Shown: piece by piece, positions 34,693 through 44,826 of the stretch
Layout: each line of letters opens with the position of its first letter
How positions within the stretch are numbered: position 1 is the first letter of the stretch
NCBI GenBank assembly: GCA_035528415.1
Contig: DATKYQ010000080.1
Location: forward strand, 91,017-155,016
Origin: DATKYQ01 sp035528415
GTDB lineage: Bacteria > Myxococcota > B64-G9
DNA length: 64,000 nucleotides
Reading direction: 5' to 3'
Made by a program: the position numbers and the translations under genes
Notes under the pieces: generated by a model
Database searches by the model: none
The model's input: the letters and a program-made list of their open reading frames with translations, nothing else
Told to the model about the DNA's origin: nothing

Positions 34693-37149
34693 TTCCGATA
34701 TCTTTTTCGCGGCCGATTCGTGTGTATCGCAGAAGATCTTCACCGCCAGGGCGATCGAGGCCAACTTGCTGTCCGGTGAGTCTCCACGCGAGGTCAACAC
34801 CAGCGGCAGGTCGCCGCACAAGACCACCCCGGCGGCGGTGGCGCCGGACTCGATGGTCAAGGTCTTGTAAAGCACGTTGGCCGCATCGATGTCGGGCATG
34901 ACCAGAATGTCGGCCGTGCCCCGGATGCGACCTTGGTAGTGTTTCTCTTCGGCGATGGCGGTATCCACCGCCACGTCGAACGATAATGGTCCCTCCACTA
35001 TACAGTCTTCGCGGCCCTCGAAGTGAGAGGCGATTCGCTCGGCCTCGATGGAACTCTCTATACCTACGTTGACCGCCTCGGTGGCCGAGATCACCGCCAC
35101 CTGGGGTCTGAGGATGTCCAGGCTGCCGGCAACCTTCAAGGCGTTCTCGATGATTTGTACCTTTTTGGCTTCGTCGGGGTAGGGGTTGACGGCGGCATCG
35201 GTGATCATCAAGAGCTTATTCATTCTGGGCAAGTCCATCACTACCACGTGCGACAGAAGCTGTCCGGGCCGCAGCCGCCCGCTTTCTTTCAGATACCTGA
35301 ATACCCCGTGCAGTAATTTCTCGGTCTTTACGTTTCCCTTCATCAGGATGTCAGCCCGGCCAGTCTCAAGTTGACGAATCGCCGTGGCCACCGGCTTATC
35401 GGTGTCTACTATCGAGTAGTTGTCCTCGTCGATCAGCAGGTCGAACTCGTATGCCATCTCATTGATGGCCACCGAGTCTCCCACCAGTTGGAACCTGGCA
35501 ATCTTGTAGCGGCCTTCCTCGTTGGCCCGCTTTGCTGCCAGCAGAGCCTCCTCGTTGTCAGCCCCGATCAGGGCGATTCCCGGCGGAGTGCGTCCGTGCA
35601 CCGCGATCCGGGCGGCGTCGATTATTTCGACGGCGGAGGTAACCGGTTCGCCGGGTTTCTTGTACAGCAAGGGGCGTTCGAAAATGGTCGTATCGAGGAG
35701 TTTGTCTTCCTGTACTCGTTTATCGGCTAAAGCGTCTCGTTCGGTCAGGTAGTCCTTGATCGTCTCAGGCCTATGGAAGCTGCGCACCAGGCCAGCGGCC
35801 ATAGCCTCGTCGGCCAGCGAATCGCCCATCCAAACAAGTGGATGTGCGAAGCCCAGGCCTGCCTCCACCAGTCCTGCCAATTCCTCGATCTGGGTCAGTC
35901 CGCCCGAAATGGTGATGACGCCCACTTGCCCGCCGACGGCCGCAAGCTCCGCGATGGCGCTCGCTATCCGGTGGGCGAAGAAATCCAACAGGATGCCTAT
36001 CTTTTCGCGTTGCAGATTGTTCGCCCCATGGTGCCTGAAGCCGATCAATGCGCGAAAGTCATCCGTGCCAGCAAGTGAGAGCAGGCCTCCACGCGAATAG
36101 ACGGCCTCGTGCAGCTCCTTGACATTGAGATCGTTGGATCTCAAGGCATCGAGCAGGGGAACGGTCGGGAGCATTCCGCAGTGGCTGGGTGAGGGAATGC
36201 CGGAGAATGAGTCGATCAGGTTTCTGATATGGCCGCCCCTGTGCCGGGCAAAGGAGCCGGCGCTGCCAAGGTGCACGGTCACGGCGTCCAGGGTATCGGG
36301 CTCCGCCTGGATCCAGGAGGCCATCAAACGCCAAGCGGCCTTGTGGTTGAGGTAGTGAGCCGTCTGTCCCGCCAGGCGGATTCCCGCTATTCCACACAGG
36401 CGCTCGGTCACTTCCAACTCGTCGCTCGAGAGAGGATCGCTGACAACGACTAGCGCACCCGACTCGCTTCCGCAGGACTCGGCCACCGTGAGCGCCAGGG
36501 GAATGCTCAACTCGTCGCCGGGTCGGCCGCGGGTGCTGGTCAGGTCGGTGAGCATCTGGGGCACTACCCGATAAGAACCCGGTGGAATGGGTTTCAGAAA
36601 ACCCGAACGAGTAGTGACACCGGCAACGCGGGTTCGATCGAGCCCCCAGCGCTGCATCAACTTCATGACACCCTCGGCTCGTCTTTCCGCCGTGTCTGGC
36701 AGGCCGGGTTGGTTGGCTACCCGGTCCTGGTTCCGGATCTTGGCCCCGGCGATCCAGCTGACTCTTGTGGATGACTGTCCAGGGTTCAACACCAGCAGGT
36801 TGTCGCCCGCGTCGCGGGCCTGGTCTGCCAGCCTCGTTCCCAGGAGCCTGCGAAGTAAACGAGATGCGCCGGCCGTCTCGCGCTCGATTTTCACGCCTAG
36901 GCCCAGGGCGCGGCCCAAGAGCCTGTTGACCTCCGGTCGGCCGACCTGGGGCGCCAGTGCGCGTACCACGGCCGTGATTTCTGAAAGCGCCGAGGTTACG
37001 CCTGCGTCATCAGCACCGGCTATGTTAACGGCAATCTCCTGTAGCCAGGCATCTCCTGCGCTGTCCAACTGGCCGCTGAAAGCCAGCAGGGTTGTCCGCG
37101 ACCTGGCTATTTCCGAGATTGCCTCAATGACGTCGTTGCGTGCCCCCAT
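34669..37149 (-). CDS. Fused butyrate kinase-like and phosphotransbutyrylase-like protein
   Basis: An 826-residue fusion. The N-terminal half (about 110-460) is an acetate/butyrate kinase domain, with LLVLNPGQSSTRVSW (phosphate motif, about 117-131), VHLGSAGSFARHRGG and ITISGGLTQ. The C-terminal half (about 490-815) is a phosphate acetyl/butyryltransferase domain, with ADILMKGNVKTEKLLHGVFR, ITDAAVNPYPD and the terminal GCAD-type fold. Together they would convert acyl-CoA plus phosphate to acyl phosphate and then to free acid plus ATP. The order (kinase before transferase) and fusion are unusual, as these are normally separate proteins. A 110-residue helical N-terminal extension has no match I recognise. 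Start 37149 is favoured by GAGGAG 7 bases upstream. It lies 4 bp after the ligase gene. Confidence 0.85.
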   Translation of the reverse strand: MGARNDVIEAISEIARSRTTLLAFSGQLDSAGDAWLQEIAVNIAGADDAGVTSALSEITAVVRALAPQVGRPEVNRLLGRALGLGVKIERETAGASRLLRRLLGTRLADQARDAGDNLLVLNPGQSSTRVSWIAGAKIRNQDRVANQPGLPDTAERRAEGVMKLMQRWGLDRTRVAGVTTRSGFLKPIPPGSYRVVPQMLTDLTSTRGRPGDELSIPLALTVAESCGSESGALVVVSDPLSSDELEVTERLCGIAGIRLAGQTAHYLNHKAAWRLMASWIQAEPDTLDAVTVHLGSAGSFARHRGGHIRNLIDSFSGIPSPSHCGMLPTVPLLDALRSNDLNVKELHEAVYSRGGLLSLAGTDDFRALIGFRHHGANNLQREKIGILLDFFAHRIASAIAELAAVGGQVGVITISGGLTQIEELAGLVEAGLGFAHPLVWMGDSLADEAMAAGLVRSFHRPETIKDYLTERDALADKRVQEDKLLDTTIFERPLLYKKPGEPVTSAVEIIDAARIAVHGRTPPGIALIGADNEEALLAAKRANEEGRYKIARFQLVGDSVAINEMAYEFDLLIDEDNYSIVDTDKPVATAIRQLETGRADILMKGNVKTEKLLHGVFRYLKESGRLRPGQLLSHVVVMDLPRMNKLLMITDAAVNPYPDEAKKVQIIENALKVAGSLDILRPQVAVISATEAVNVGIESSIEAERIASHFEGREDCIVEGPLSFDVAVDTAIAEEKHYQGRIRGTADILVMPDIDAANVLYKTLTIESGATAAGVVLCGDLPLVLTSRGDSPDSKLASIALAVKIFCDTHESAAKKISELPAPRGG

Positions 37150-37153
37150 GGCG

Positions 37154-39058
37154 TCACTCCTCATCCCCGGAAGCGAACTCGTCTAGCGCCTGCGGATTTA
37201 CTATGTGTCCCAGATCCTCGTCTCCAGAGAGCTGGCCGGAGGCAATTCGTCTGAGCAGCCGCCTGGCCGTCTTGCCGGTAGAGGTGCGCGGAAGCTCGTC
37301 CGCGAAGAAGACCCGGCGCGGCACGGCAAAGTCACCGATGCGTTTCTCGACATACGCTCCAAGCTCTTCTTCGATGGTTTCGCGGCCTACCTTCTCTTCG
37401 GACGCGGCCAAAACGACAAAAGCCGCAAGCAACTCTCCTTCGGGTGAGGAGGCCCCGACTACTGCGGCCTCGCTGACCTTCGGGTGCGCCTGCAATACCG
37501 CCTCCACCTCGGAAGTGCGCAGCGACAGGCCGCGGATCTTGACGATGTCGTCCCTGCGGCTCATGAACCAGAAGAAGCCCCCGGCGTCCCGCCTGACGGC
37601 ATCCGGCGTGGTGAAGGCTTCTGGAATCTTTACGAAGTACATTTCCCGGTAGCGCTCCGGCTGTCCCCAGATGCCGCGCAGCATCGCGGGCCACGAGGTC
37701 CTGAAGGCCAGGCGCCCGCCCAGGTTGGGAGCGCATTCACCTCCGGCGTCCGTGCAGACAAGCGGCTCCACGCCCGGCATGGGAAGTCCCAGTGCCCCGT
37801 CGCGGTTCAGTCCGACATGGGCCCTGGTGCCGATCAAAGCCGCTCCGCTCTCGCTCTGGATCCACAGGTTGATGACCCTCTCCGGCCCGCGAACCAGGGC
37901 GTGACCCGCCGCCTCACATAACCTCGGCGTGAGCACTCCACCGCAAGAGGCCACAATCTCGAAGCGGTTTTTGGTCTTGAGAGATTGCTTCTCCACGTCC
38001 TCGGTCCACTCCGCAAGCCGGTCGGGTGTAGTCAACACGCTCAGGCTGGAAAACTTCGAAAGCAGGCGGTCCAGGCGCCTGGCCTGCGAGAGTTTCCTGG
38101 TCGCGGCCAGCACCAGCGTGTCACCGGCCAGCAAGGGGCCCCAGACCCCGTGACTCTGGCCGGCCGCAGAGGCTATATCGACCGCGCAGTAGTGGCAATA
38201 TGCCGGCGCTTTGGATTCTGTGGACTTTGATGTCTTCTCGAAGAGAATCTCATGCGTCGTGGCCGCCTGAACCATGAAACCGCCGGTGGCCATCACCGAT
38301 CCCCGGGGAATGCCGGTGGTGGATCCGGCGTAAAGGATGCACAAGGGATGCTCGGAGCCGACGGCGACGGTCCGGTCTTGTTCTTTACCCGGGCCGTTTA
38401 GAAGATTGAGATATGTCACGGCGCCAGGCGGTCCCGACTGTCCCAAGCTGACTAGAATAGGGCCGTCGAGCTTCCCGGCGAGTTCGATAATCCGCTCATC
38501 ATAGTCAGCTCTCCCGGAAGCCCCGCCGACCACCACCAACGATGCCCCGCACTGAGACACTATGCGAGCCACAAGATCTTCCGGGTAACGCGCCGGGACG
38601 GGAACATAGGTCAAGCCCAGACGCGCCGCGGCCAACACGAAGATGACCGCTTCGGGGATGTTCGGAAGATAGAGCACAATCCGCATGCCGGCTTCCATGC
38701 CCCGTGAAGCAAGCGCCCCCGAAAGGCGCATAACTCGCGCGTGCAGTTCACGGTAGCTCAAGGCGGCGAAGGTGCCGTCATCGCCCAGAAACTCGATGGC
38801 CGGGCGTTCGGCGACTTCGCCTGCGAGGTGCCGGTCAAGGGCGTTGTGGCACGCGTTCAGCCGACCTTCGGAAAACCACTCCACGCGCGGCTCGCGAAAA
38901 TCCTCGCAGACCACGGTCTGGAAATCGTCAATCCAGTCCAGGCGACCGGCCTGCGTGCGCCAGTACTTCTCGCGTTCATGCACGCTTTGCCGGTGAAAGC
39001 GGATGTAGTTTTGCAGAGTCAGCGGCGATTTTTCTAAAAAAGATTTCAACTTGCCCAT
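37154..39058 (-). CDS. Acyl-CoA synthetase (ANL superfamily, acetyl-CoA synthetase-like)
   Basis: A 634-residue AMP-forming synthetase. The N-terminus (NYIRFHRQSVHEREKYWRTQAGRLDWI) resembles the acetyl-/acetoacetyl-CoA synthetase subgroup. The P-loop (about 243) reads YAGSTTGIPRGS, changed from the usual SGTTGxPKG. A hinge SRRDDIVKIRGLSLRTSEVE (about 499-518) and the catalytic Lys in TSTGKTARRLL (about 594) are present. It forms an operon with the kinase-transferase fusion 4 bp downstream, so one enzyme may activate acids while the other recovers ATP. Substrate is not visible. Confidence 0.85.
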   Translation of the reverse strand: MGKLKSFLEKSPLTLQNYIRFHRQSVHEREKYWRTQAGRLDWIDDFQTVVCEDFREPRVEWFSEGRLNACHNALDRHLAGEVAERPAIEFLGDDGTFAALSYRELHARVMRLSGALASRGMEAGMRIVLYLPNIPEAVIFVLAAARLGLTYVPVPARYPEDLVARIVSQCGASLVVVGGASGRADYDERIIELAGKLDGPILVSLGQSGPPGAVTYLNLLNGPGKEQDRTVAVGSEHPLCILYAGSTTGIPRGSVMATGGFMVQAATTHEILFEKTSKSTESKAPAYCHYCAVDIASAAGQSHGVWGPLLAGDTLVLAATRKLSQARRLDRLLSKFSSLSVLTTPDRLAEWTEDVEKQSLKTKNRFEIVASCGGVLTPRLCEAAGHALVRGPERVINLWIQSESGAALIGTRAHVGLNRDGALGLPMPGVEPLVCTDAGGECAPNLGGRLAFRTSWPAMLRGIWGQPERYREMYFVKIPEAFTTPDAVRRDAGGFFWFMSRRDDIVKIRGLSLRTSEVEAVLQAHPKVSEAAVVGASSPEGELLAAFVVLAASEEKVGRETIEEELGAYVEKRIGDFAVPRRVFFADELPRTSTGKTARRLLRRIASGQLSGDEDLGHIVNPQALDEFASGDEE

Positions 39059-39209
39059 TTTTCGCCCCGGAGGATAGAGGAATAATCCATCAACGTGATA
39101 ATATCGAAGGCGGGTCAGTCTCTACAAGGAAAACGAGAAACTGATTCTTCCCGTTGTTGACCATCCCGAATATTGACTCTGTCCCGAGCCCGTGGGAAGT
39201 TTCGCGACA

Positions 39210-40454
39210 ATGGAAATGCAACTGACAGCCGATCTCGAGACGCGGGCGGCGGCGGGCTTTTTCAGCCGTCATCGGCTGCACTTGCTCATCTTCGGCGTCT
39301 CTTTGTGCATCTTCGCCGCCACCAGCGCCGATCGTATGTTTCGCCAGTCGGCCGGCCCGCACTTTGTTTACCTGGCCGATGCGCTGTTGCATGGGCAACT
39401 CGACAACCGCGTCAAGCCGCCCAACGACAATGACTGGGTCCTTTACGAGGGCAAGACCTACGTCAGCTTCCCTCCCGTCCCGGCTCTGCTGATGATGCCC
39501 GGCGTGGCCGTCTTCGGTTTGCGCTTCAACGACGTCCTGGTCACCCTGCCCTTCGCCGCACTGAATGTCTTGCTGATGTTCCTGGTGTTGCAGATGCTGG
39601 TTCGTGAAAAGCTGAGCGGCATGTCGGTGCGTGACAACTTGTGGCTGACTTTCTTGTTCGGCTTCGGCACGGTGAACTACTCTTGCTCTGTTATCGGAGA
39701 AGTCTGGTTCACCGCCCAGGTGATCGGTCTTACTTTCACCCTCTTGTATATCCTGTGCGCCACCAGGGTCCGGCGCCCGCTTCTGGCGGGTGTCTTTTTG
39801 GCCCTGGCCTTTGACACCCGCGTTAACCTGGCCTTCACGGTCGGTTACTTCGCGCTGCAGCTTTTCATGTCGCGGAAAAAAGACGGAGGTTCTTTTCGGA
39901 AAGTGGCCTGGAAATCAGTCTTGTTCTCGATACCCATTCTCGTGGTCGCGGCCGCCCAGATGTGGATGAACCAGGCCAGGTTCCACAATGTCTTCGAGTT
40001 CGGGCACAGCTATCTGGCCGGACCGGCCGGCACGCGCATCCACGAACACGGCCTTTTCGCCTATCACTACCTGTGGTGGAACCTGAGCACACTCATCTGC
40101 GGGCTGCCCAAACTCCTCGACCGTTTTCCGCACATCGGCTACGACCCCAACGGAATGAGTATCTTTATCACCACACCCTTGTTCGTGCGCCTGTTCTGGC
40201 CGCGGGCCAAGCCCTGGCTGTATCCCGTCCTGTGGGCCGCGGCCCTGCCGGCGCTATTAGTACCTCTCTTCTACCAGAATTCCGGCTATGTTCAGTTCGG
40301 CTACCGTTTCGCCCTCGACATCACGCCCTACCTGATCATGCTGCTTGCAATTGGCAGGCTGCCTATGAACCGCTGGACGAAGTCGCTGATCATCGTGGGA
40401 GTTCTCGTCAACCTGGTAGGCGCTATTGTACTCAAGCGAGCGGGCCCAGTTTGA
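39210..40454 (+). CDS. Polytopic membrane protein (GT-C glycosyltransferase-like)
   Basis: A 414-residue protein with about ten transmembrane helices. It opens RLHLLIFGVSLCIFAATSADRM and then HFVYLADALLHGQLDN, followed by KTYVSFPPVPALLMMPGVAVFG and a long run of hydrophobic segments. This pattern recurs in uncharacterised membrane proteins related to the mannosyl/arabinosyl-transferase (GT-C) superfamily, which move sugars from lipid carriers. I see no clear catalytic Asp/Glu pair in the first loop. The start is ambiguous (GTG 39192 or ATG 39210). Confidence 0.6.
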   Translation: MEMQLTADLETRAAAGFFSRHRLHLLIFGVSLCIFAATSADRMFRQSAGPHFVYLADALLHGQLDNRVKPPNDNDWVLYEGKTYVSFPPVPALLMMPGVAVFGLRFNDVLVTLPFAALNVLLMFLVLQMLVREKLSGMSVRDNLWLTFLFGFGTVNYSCSVIGEVWFTAQVIGLTFTLLYILCATRVRRPLLAGVFLALAFDTRVNLAFTVGYFALQLFMSRKKDGGSFRKVAWKSVLFSIPILVVAAAQMWMNQARFHNVFEFGHSYLAGPAGTRIHEHGLFAYHYLWWNLSTLICGLPKLLDRFPHIGYDPNGMSIFITTPLFVRLFWPRAKPWLYPVLWAAALPALLVPLFYQNSGYVQFGYRFALDITPYLIMLLAIGRLPMNRWTKSLIIVGVLVNLVGAIVLKRAGPV

Positions 40455-40488
40455 GACAACTCTCTGATTATACTGTAAAATAAATTTA

Positions 40489-40527
40489 TTGACTTTTACT
40501 TGTTAGCAACTAGACTGACATGTCAGT
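40489..40527 (+). promoter_or_regulatory. Possible promoter with 14-bp palindrome upstream of the double-activase gene
   Basis: TTGACT (40489-40494) and a weak TAGACT (40511-40516) are 16 bp apart. A perfect palindrome ACTGACATGTCAGT lies at 40514-40527, overlapping the -10, as an operator would. The gene starts 50 bp further on. Confidence 0.5.
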
Positions 40528-40577
40528 TCAGTTGGTGGTCTCTTTCACTACATTAAAAACACCAGCAGGAGGACAGC

Positions 40578-43500
40578 ATGTCGCGTAAAGGTCACCGTAT
40601 CGGCATTGATATTGGGGCATTGTTTCTAAAGGCCGTCCGTATAGACAATCTGGACAACCCCGCCGAAACCTTTTACAGCCAGCACTACGGCGATCCGGCA
40701 CGGACACTCGAAGAAGCTCTGTCGCGACTGCAGGCATCGGCCGAAGACAGCATCGGCATCACCGGCTCAGCGGCCGGGCTGCTCGCCGACACCCTGGGAG
40801 TCGAACTGTTGGACATCACCCGCTGCCAGATCGAGGCCGTCGGGCGACGTGTTCCGGAGGCGCGCAATATCATCGATGTTGGCGGCGGTTCGGTCACCCT
40901 GGTTCAACTCGACGAGTCAGGCAAGTTCCAGGGCTATTCGACTAACTCTTTATGTGCGGCCGGCACTGGTTCATTCCTGGACGAGCAGGCCGGTCGCATG
41001 AGCGTTTCCTATGAGGAGCAGAAAGAATTCGAGCATACCGATCAACCACCTTCCATTGCCGCCCGCTGCGCCGTTTTCGCCAAGACCGATCTGATTCACC
41101 GTCAGCAGGAGGGGTACACGAAGGCCGAGATGTGGTCGGGTCTCTGCCAGGGCATGACCCGGACGCTGTTCGCGACCTTGCTGAACGGCAAACCTCTGCA
41201 ATCTCCCACCGCCGTCATCGGCGGGGTGGCCCAGAACGAAGAGGTTCTGCGTTGGATGCGGGCCACATATCCCGAACTTATCAGGGTTCCTCCTGTGCCG
41301 CACCTGTCGGCGGCCATCGGCGCAGCTTTGCTGGCCATGCCACCGGCCCACCCTGTGGCGCGACCGATTCCAATCCAGCAGGCACACCTTGAGGAAAAGG
41401 GAAATCACGACTGGCCGCTTTCTTTAGAGAAGTCGAACTATCCTTCTTTCGATGCCCAGGAATTCTACGTCGATGCGGACGGCAACGAGATTCGCGTTTT
41501 AGCCTGGCCCGCGGGCGGGAAGGTGCGTGGTTGGCTGGGAATCGACATTGGTTCCACATCCACAAAGCTTGCCCTGGTAGACGAGCAGGATCGGATCGTT
41601 ATCGATATATACCGCAAAACGGGGGGCAATCCGATCGAGGCCACCAAGCTTCTCTTCCGGGCCATGTTGACCCTGGGCGAGAAAAAGGACGTGTCTTTCG
41701 AGATTATGGGTGTCGGGACGACCGGCAGCGGCCGCAAGATGGTAGGCAAGGTGATAGGGGCCGACGCCATTATAAACGAGATTTCAGCCCACGTATCCGG
41801 GGCGACCCGGGTCGATCCGACGGTCGACACCATCTTCGAGATCGGCGGCCAGGATTCGAAATACATGCACGTGGTCGACGGGCACATCCGTGATGCCAAC
41901 ATGAACTACGTCTGCGCCGCCGGCACCGGCTCGTTCGTGGAAGAGCAGGCCAAAAAGCTGGGTTACGAGATCGAGAAGATCGGACCTGCGGTTCTCGGCA
42001 TCAAGCCCCCGCGCACTTCGGATCGCTGCACGGTGTTCATGGAGCAGGACGTGGCCAAACTGGTCCGATCGGGCGTCAGCCCTGAAGAAGCCATGGCGGG
42101 CGTCATGGTTTCGATAGTCAAGAATTACCTCAATAAGGTGGTGGGCAACCGCCACCGCAGCAGTAAGAAGATCTTCTTTCAGGGAGCCACTGCTCGCAAC
42201 CAGGGCCTGGTGGCGGCCTTCGAGCGTCTGATGGGCTGCGAGATAGTCGTCTCTCCCTATTGCCACGTCATGGGCTCTTACGGAGTTGCCATGCTCACAC
42301 GGGCTGCTATGGCCGAGCAGGCAATAAGCGAAAGCAGCTTTGCCGGCCTCGACCTGGACCGGCGTGCCATCACCATCCGCAAGGAAACCTGCAAGCTGTG
42401 CCAGAACCACTGCTCGATTTCTTTCGCCGATATCGAAGGGATCGAGGAATCGCCTTCATGGGGTTTCATGTGTGGCCGCGATCCGGACGAAGACAAAGTC
42501 AGGGTCAACCCCCGCGACAAACCCTTCCGGGTGAGAACACGGCTATGGCGTGAAGGCGGGAGCGGAGTGCCTGTTCCGGATGACGCGCCGGTCGTCGGCA
42601 TTCCCCAGTCGCTGACGACTTATACCTACCTGCCCCTGTGGCGGCGTTTCTTCAACTGCCTGGGCTACAAGATTCTCCTGTCCGGCGTCACCAATGCCAA
42701 GATCCGTGCCCTTTCGAGTAAGCTCGCGGGAGCCGAGTTCTGCTTCCCCGCCAAGGTAGGCATCGGGCACGCCGCCAGCCTGGCCACCAGGGAAGGCGTG
42801 GATTTCATCTTCGTGCCGCACATGGTCTCGGAGACTCAGAACCAGCAATCCACGGCGGCCAAGTTTTGCCCCTACGTCCAGGCAGCACCGGCTTACAGCC
42901 GCACGGCCCTGGATCTCAACGGCCAGGACTCATCGCGAGTGCTCTCGCCGGTGGTCGATATGCGCCTTTCGGAAAGCCGGTTGGTCGACCTGCTGGCCAG
43001 GAACTTGACCGGCCCGCTGGGCCGAACGGTAAAGGAAATACATGCTGCTTTCCGTGATGCCCTCGTCTGCCAGCGCGGCTTCGAGAAGAATTGTCGCCAA
43101 GAGGGCCGCAAGGTGATTGCAGAGGCCGCGGCTAAGGGCGAGAAAATCGTTGTTCTGGCGGGGCGCCCCTACAACAGCTACGACAGCGACATAAACCTGG
43201 GTCTGCCGCAGAAGCTGGCCGAGCATGGCCGTACGGTCTTGCCCATGGACTTTTTGGATCTCGACCCCAACCTGCTCGGCGAGCGTTACCGAAACACCTA
43301 CTGGAACTACGGGCAGAAGATCTTAGCGACCCTCAGGCGAGTGGCGCGGGATGACAACCTCGACGTCGTCTACCTGACAAACTTCAACTGCGGCCCGGAT
43401 AGCTTCCTGCTCACCTATGCCGAAGAGATCATGGGCGACAAACCTTTCCTGGCCCTCGAACTGGACGAGCACGGCGCCGATGCCGGTTACATGACGCGCA

Positions 43501-44810
43501 TAGAGGCGTTCTTCGATGTGCTGCGAAGGCCGCGCTCAAGGCCGTCATCGCCGCCGCAATTCCGGCCCGAACCAACCGATTTGAAGGATCGCACCATCTG
43601 GGTTCCGCCGATGCACCCGCTGGGCACGGCGCTGGTCGCCGCGGCCTTTCGCGGGCACGGATTCCGCGCACAAGCGCTGCCGCCCGAGAACAAGGAGTCG
43701 TTCGAACTGGGCCGAACGCTGACGCGCGGATCCGAGTGCCTGCCGACCTCGCTCACCATCGGGGCATTCATCAAGATGATCCGCACGCAGGAGCATTCCG
43801 GGCGGCACGCATTTTTCATGCCCACCGCCGAGGGGCCCTGTCGCTTCGGACAGTATTGCAGCCTGCACCGCCAGATCCTCGATCGCCAGGGCCTGGAAGA
43901 CGTGGCCATCCTGTCCCCATCGAGCTACAATTCCTACCAGGGCCTCGACGAGCCGGTGCGCCGCAGTATCTGGAAGGCATTCCTGGTGGCCGACGTTCTC
44001 TACAAGGCGGCCTGCAAGGTGCGGCCCTACGAGGTTCATCCCGGCAAGACAGATCAAGTAGTTGCCCGGCAGCTGGCCATGCTGGAATCCGTCATGGAGC
44101 GCGGTAGAGACCTCTACGCCGCGGTGGCCGCCGCCGTCGGGCGTGTCGCGGCAGTCGAGACCAGCGGTTCACCAAAGCCGCTTGTCGGCGTGGTGGGCGA
44201 GATCTATGTCAGGTGCAACGAGTTTGCCAACGAGAGTGTTGTCAGATCCATCGAACGCTTCGGCGGCGAGGCCTGGCTGGCTCCGATGTCCGAGTGGATA
44301 CTCTACACCGCGGCAACCCAGAGCATTTCTTTCCGGGATCGCTCAAGGAATTTTTTAAAGAAGTGGATATCGGATTTGAAGAACATCTACATTTTTCACG
44401 TCGAGCACAAGATGTACGCGGCGGCCGGGCCGTTTCTGGCCGATCGCCACGAACCGGACATTCGCGATGTCGTCGACTCCGGTAGCCGCTACCTGCCGAT
44501 CCAATTCGAGGGTGAGGCCCTGATAACAGTCGGCCGCGCTATCAAGTTCGCCGACCAGGGTGCCGCCATGGTGGTCAACTGCGCGCCCTTTGGCTGCATG
44601 CCCGGCACCCTGACCACGGCCCTGTTCCGCAAGCTGGCCCCCGAGCTGGGTATTCCCGTGGTCGGCATGTTCTACGACGGCGCAGGCAACCAGAACGAGC
44701 GGCTGAGGATCTTCTTGAACAACGCAGTCCAGAAAAAACCGACCCCGGCCAGGTATCAGGAAAGGCACAAGCAAATCAGGGCAAAAAGCAGCGCCCGCCC
44801 ATCTGCTTGA
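40578..44810 (+). CDS. Giant acyl-CoA dehydratase activase with two ATPase domains and HgdB-like C-terminus
   Basis: A 1410-residue cytosolic protein. Two BcrAD/BadFG-type ATPase (ASKHA) domains are seen. The first (about 6-255) has IGIDIGALFLK and IIDVGGGSV with Cys in NSLCAAGTGSF and IAARCAVFAKTD. The second (about 315-575) has LGIDIGSTSTKLALVD, IGGQDSKYMHV, NYVCAAGTGSF (Cys446) and SDRCTVFMEQD. These Cys pairs would hold a 4Fe-4S cluster. A Cys cluster CKLCQNHC (about 609-616) and DUF2229/HgdB-type dehydratase-like regions (about 660-1390) follow. Related big proteins exist in anaerobes, and their reaction is unknown. The start has AGGAGG five bases upstream. Confidence 0.87.
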   Translation: MSRKGHRIGIDIGALFLKAVRIDNLDNPAETFYSQHYGDPARTLEEALSRLQASAEDSIGITGSAAGLLADTLGVELLDITRCQIEAVGRRVPEARNIIDVGGGSVTLVQLDESGKFQGYSTNSLCAAGTGSFLDEQAGRMSVSYEEQKEFEHTDQPPSIAARCAVFAKTDLIHRQQEGYTKAEMWSGLCQGMTRTLFATLLNGKPLQSPTAVIGGVAQNEEVLRWMRATYPELIRVPPVPHLSAAIGAALLAMPPAHPVARPIPIQQAHLEEKGNHDWPLSLEKSNYPSFDAQEFYVDADGNEIRVLAWPAGGKVRGWLGIDIGSTSTKLALVDEQDRIVIDIYRKTGGNPIEATKLLFRAMLTLGEKKDVSFEIMGVGTTGSGRKMVGKVIGADAIINEISAHVSGATRVDPTVDTIFEIGGQDSKYMHVVDGHIRDANMNYVCAAGTGSFVEEQAKKLGYEIEKIGPAVLGIKPPRTSDRCTVFMEQDVAKLVRSGVSPEEAMAGVMVSIVKNYLNKVVGNRHRSSKKIFFQGATARNQGLVAAFERLMGCEIVVSPYCHVMGSYGVAMLTRAAMAEQAISESSFAGLDLDRRAITIRKETCKLCQNHCSISFADIEGIEESPSWGFMCGRDPDEDKVRVNPRDKPFRVRTRLWREGGSGVPVPDDAPVVGIPQSLTTYTYLPLWRRFFNCLGYKILLSGVTNAKIRALSSKLAGAEFCFPAKVGIGHAASLATREGVDFIFVPHMVSETQNQQSTAAKFCPYVQAAPAYSRTALDLNGQDSSRVLSPVVDMRLSESRLVDLLARNLTGPLGRTVKEIHAAFRDALVCQRGFEKNCRQEGRKVIAEAAAKGEKIVVLAGRPYNSYDSDINLGLPQKLAEHGRTVLPMDFLDLDPNLLGERYRNTYWNYGQKILATLRRVARDDNLDVVYLTNFNCGPDSFLLTYAEEIMGDKPFLALELDEHGADAGYMTRIEAFFDVLRRPRSRPSSPPQFRPEPTDLKDRTIWVPPMHPLGTALVAAAFRGHGFRAQALPPENKESFELGRTLTRGSECLPTSLTIGAFIKMIRTQEHSGRHAFFMPTAEGPCRFGQYCSLHRQILDRQGLEDVAILSPSSYNSYQGLDEPVRRSIWKAFLVADVLYKAACKVRPYEVHPGKTDQVVARQLAMLESVMERGRDLYAAVAAAVGRVAAVETSGSPKPLVGVVGEIYVRCNEFANESVVRSIERFGGEAWLAPMSEWILYTAATQSISFRDRSRNFLKKWISDLKNIYIFHVEHKMYAAAGPFLADRHEPDIRDVVDSGSRYLPIQFEGEALITVGRAIKFADQGAAMVVNCAPFGCMPGTLTTALFRKLAPELGIPVVGMFYDGAGNQNERLRIFLNNAVQKKPTPARYQERHKQIRAKSSARPSA

Positions 44811-44826
44811 AGCCACGGGAACTCGA

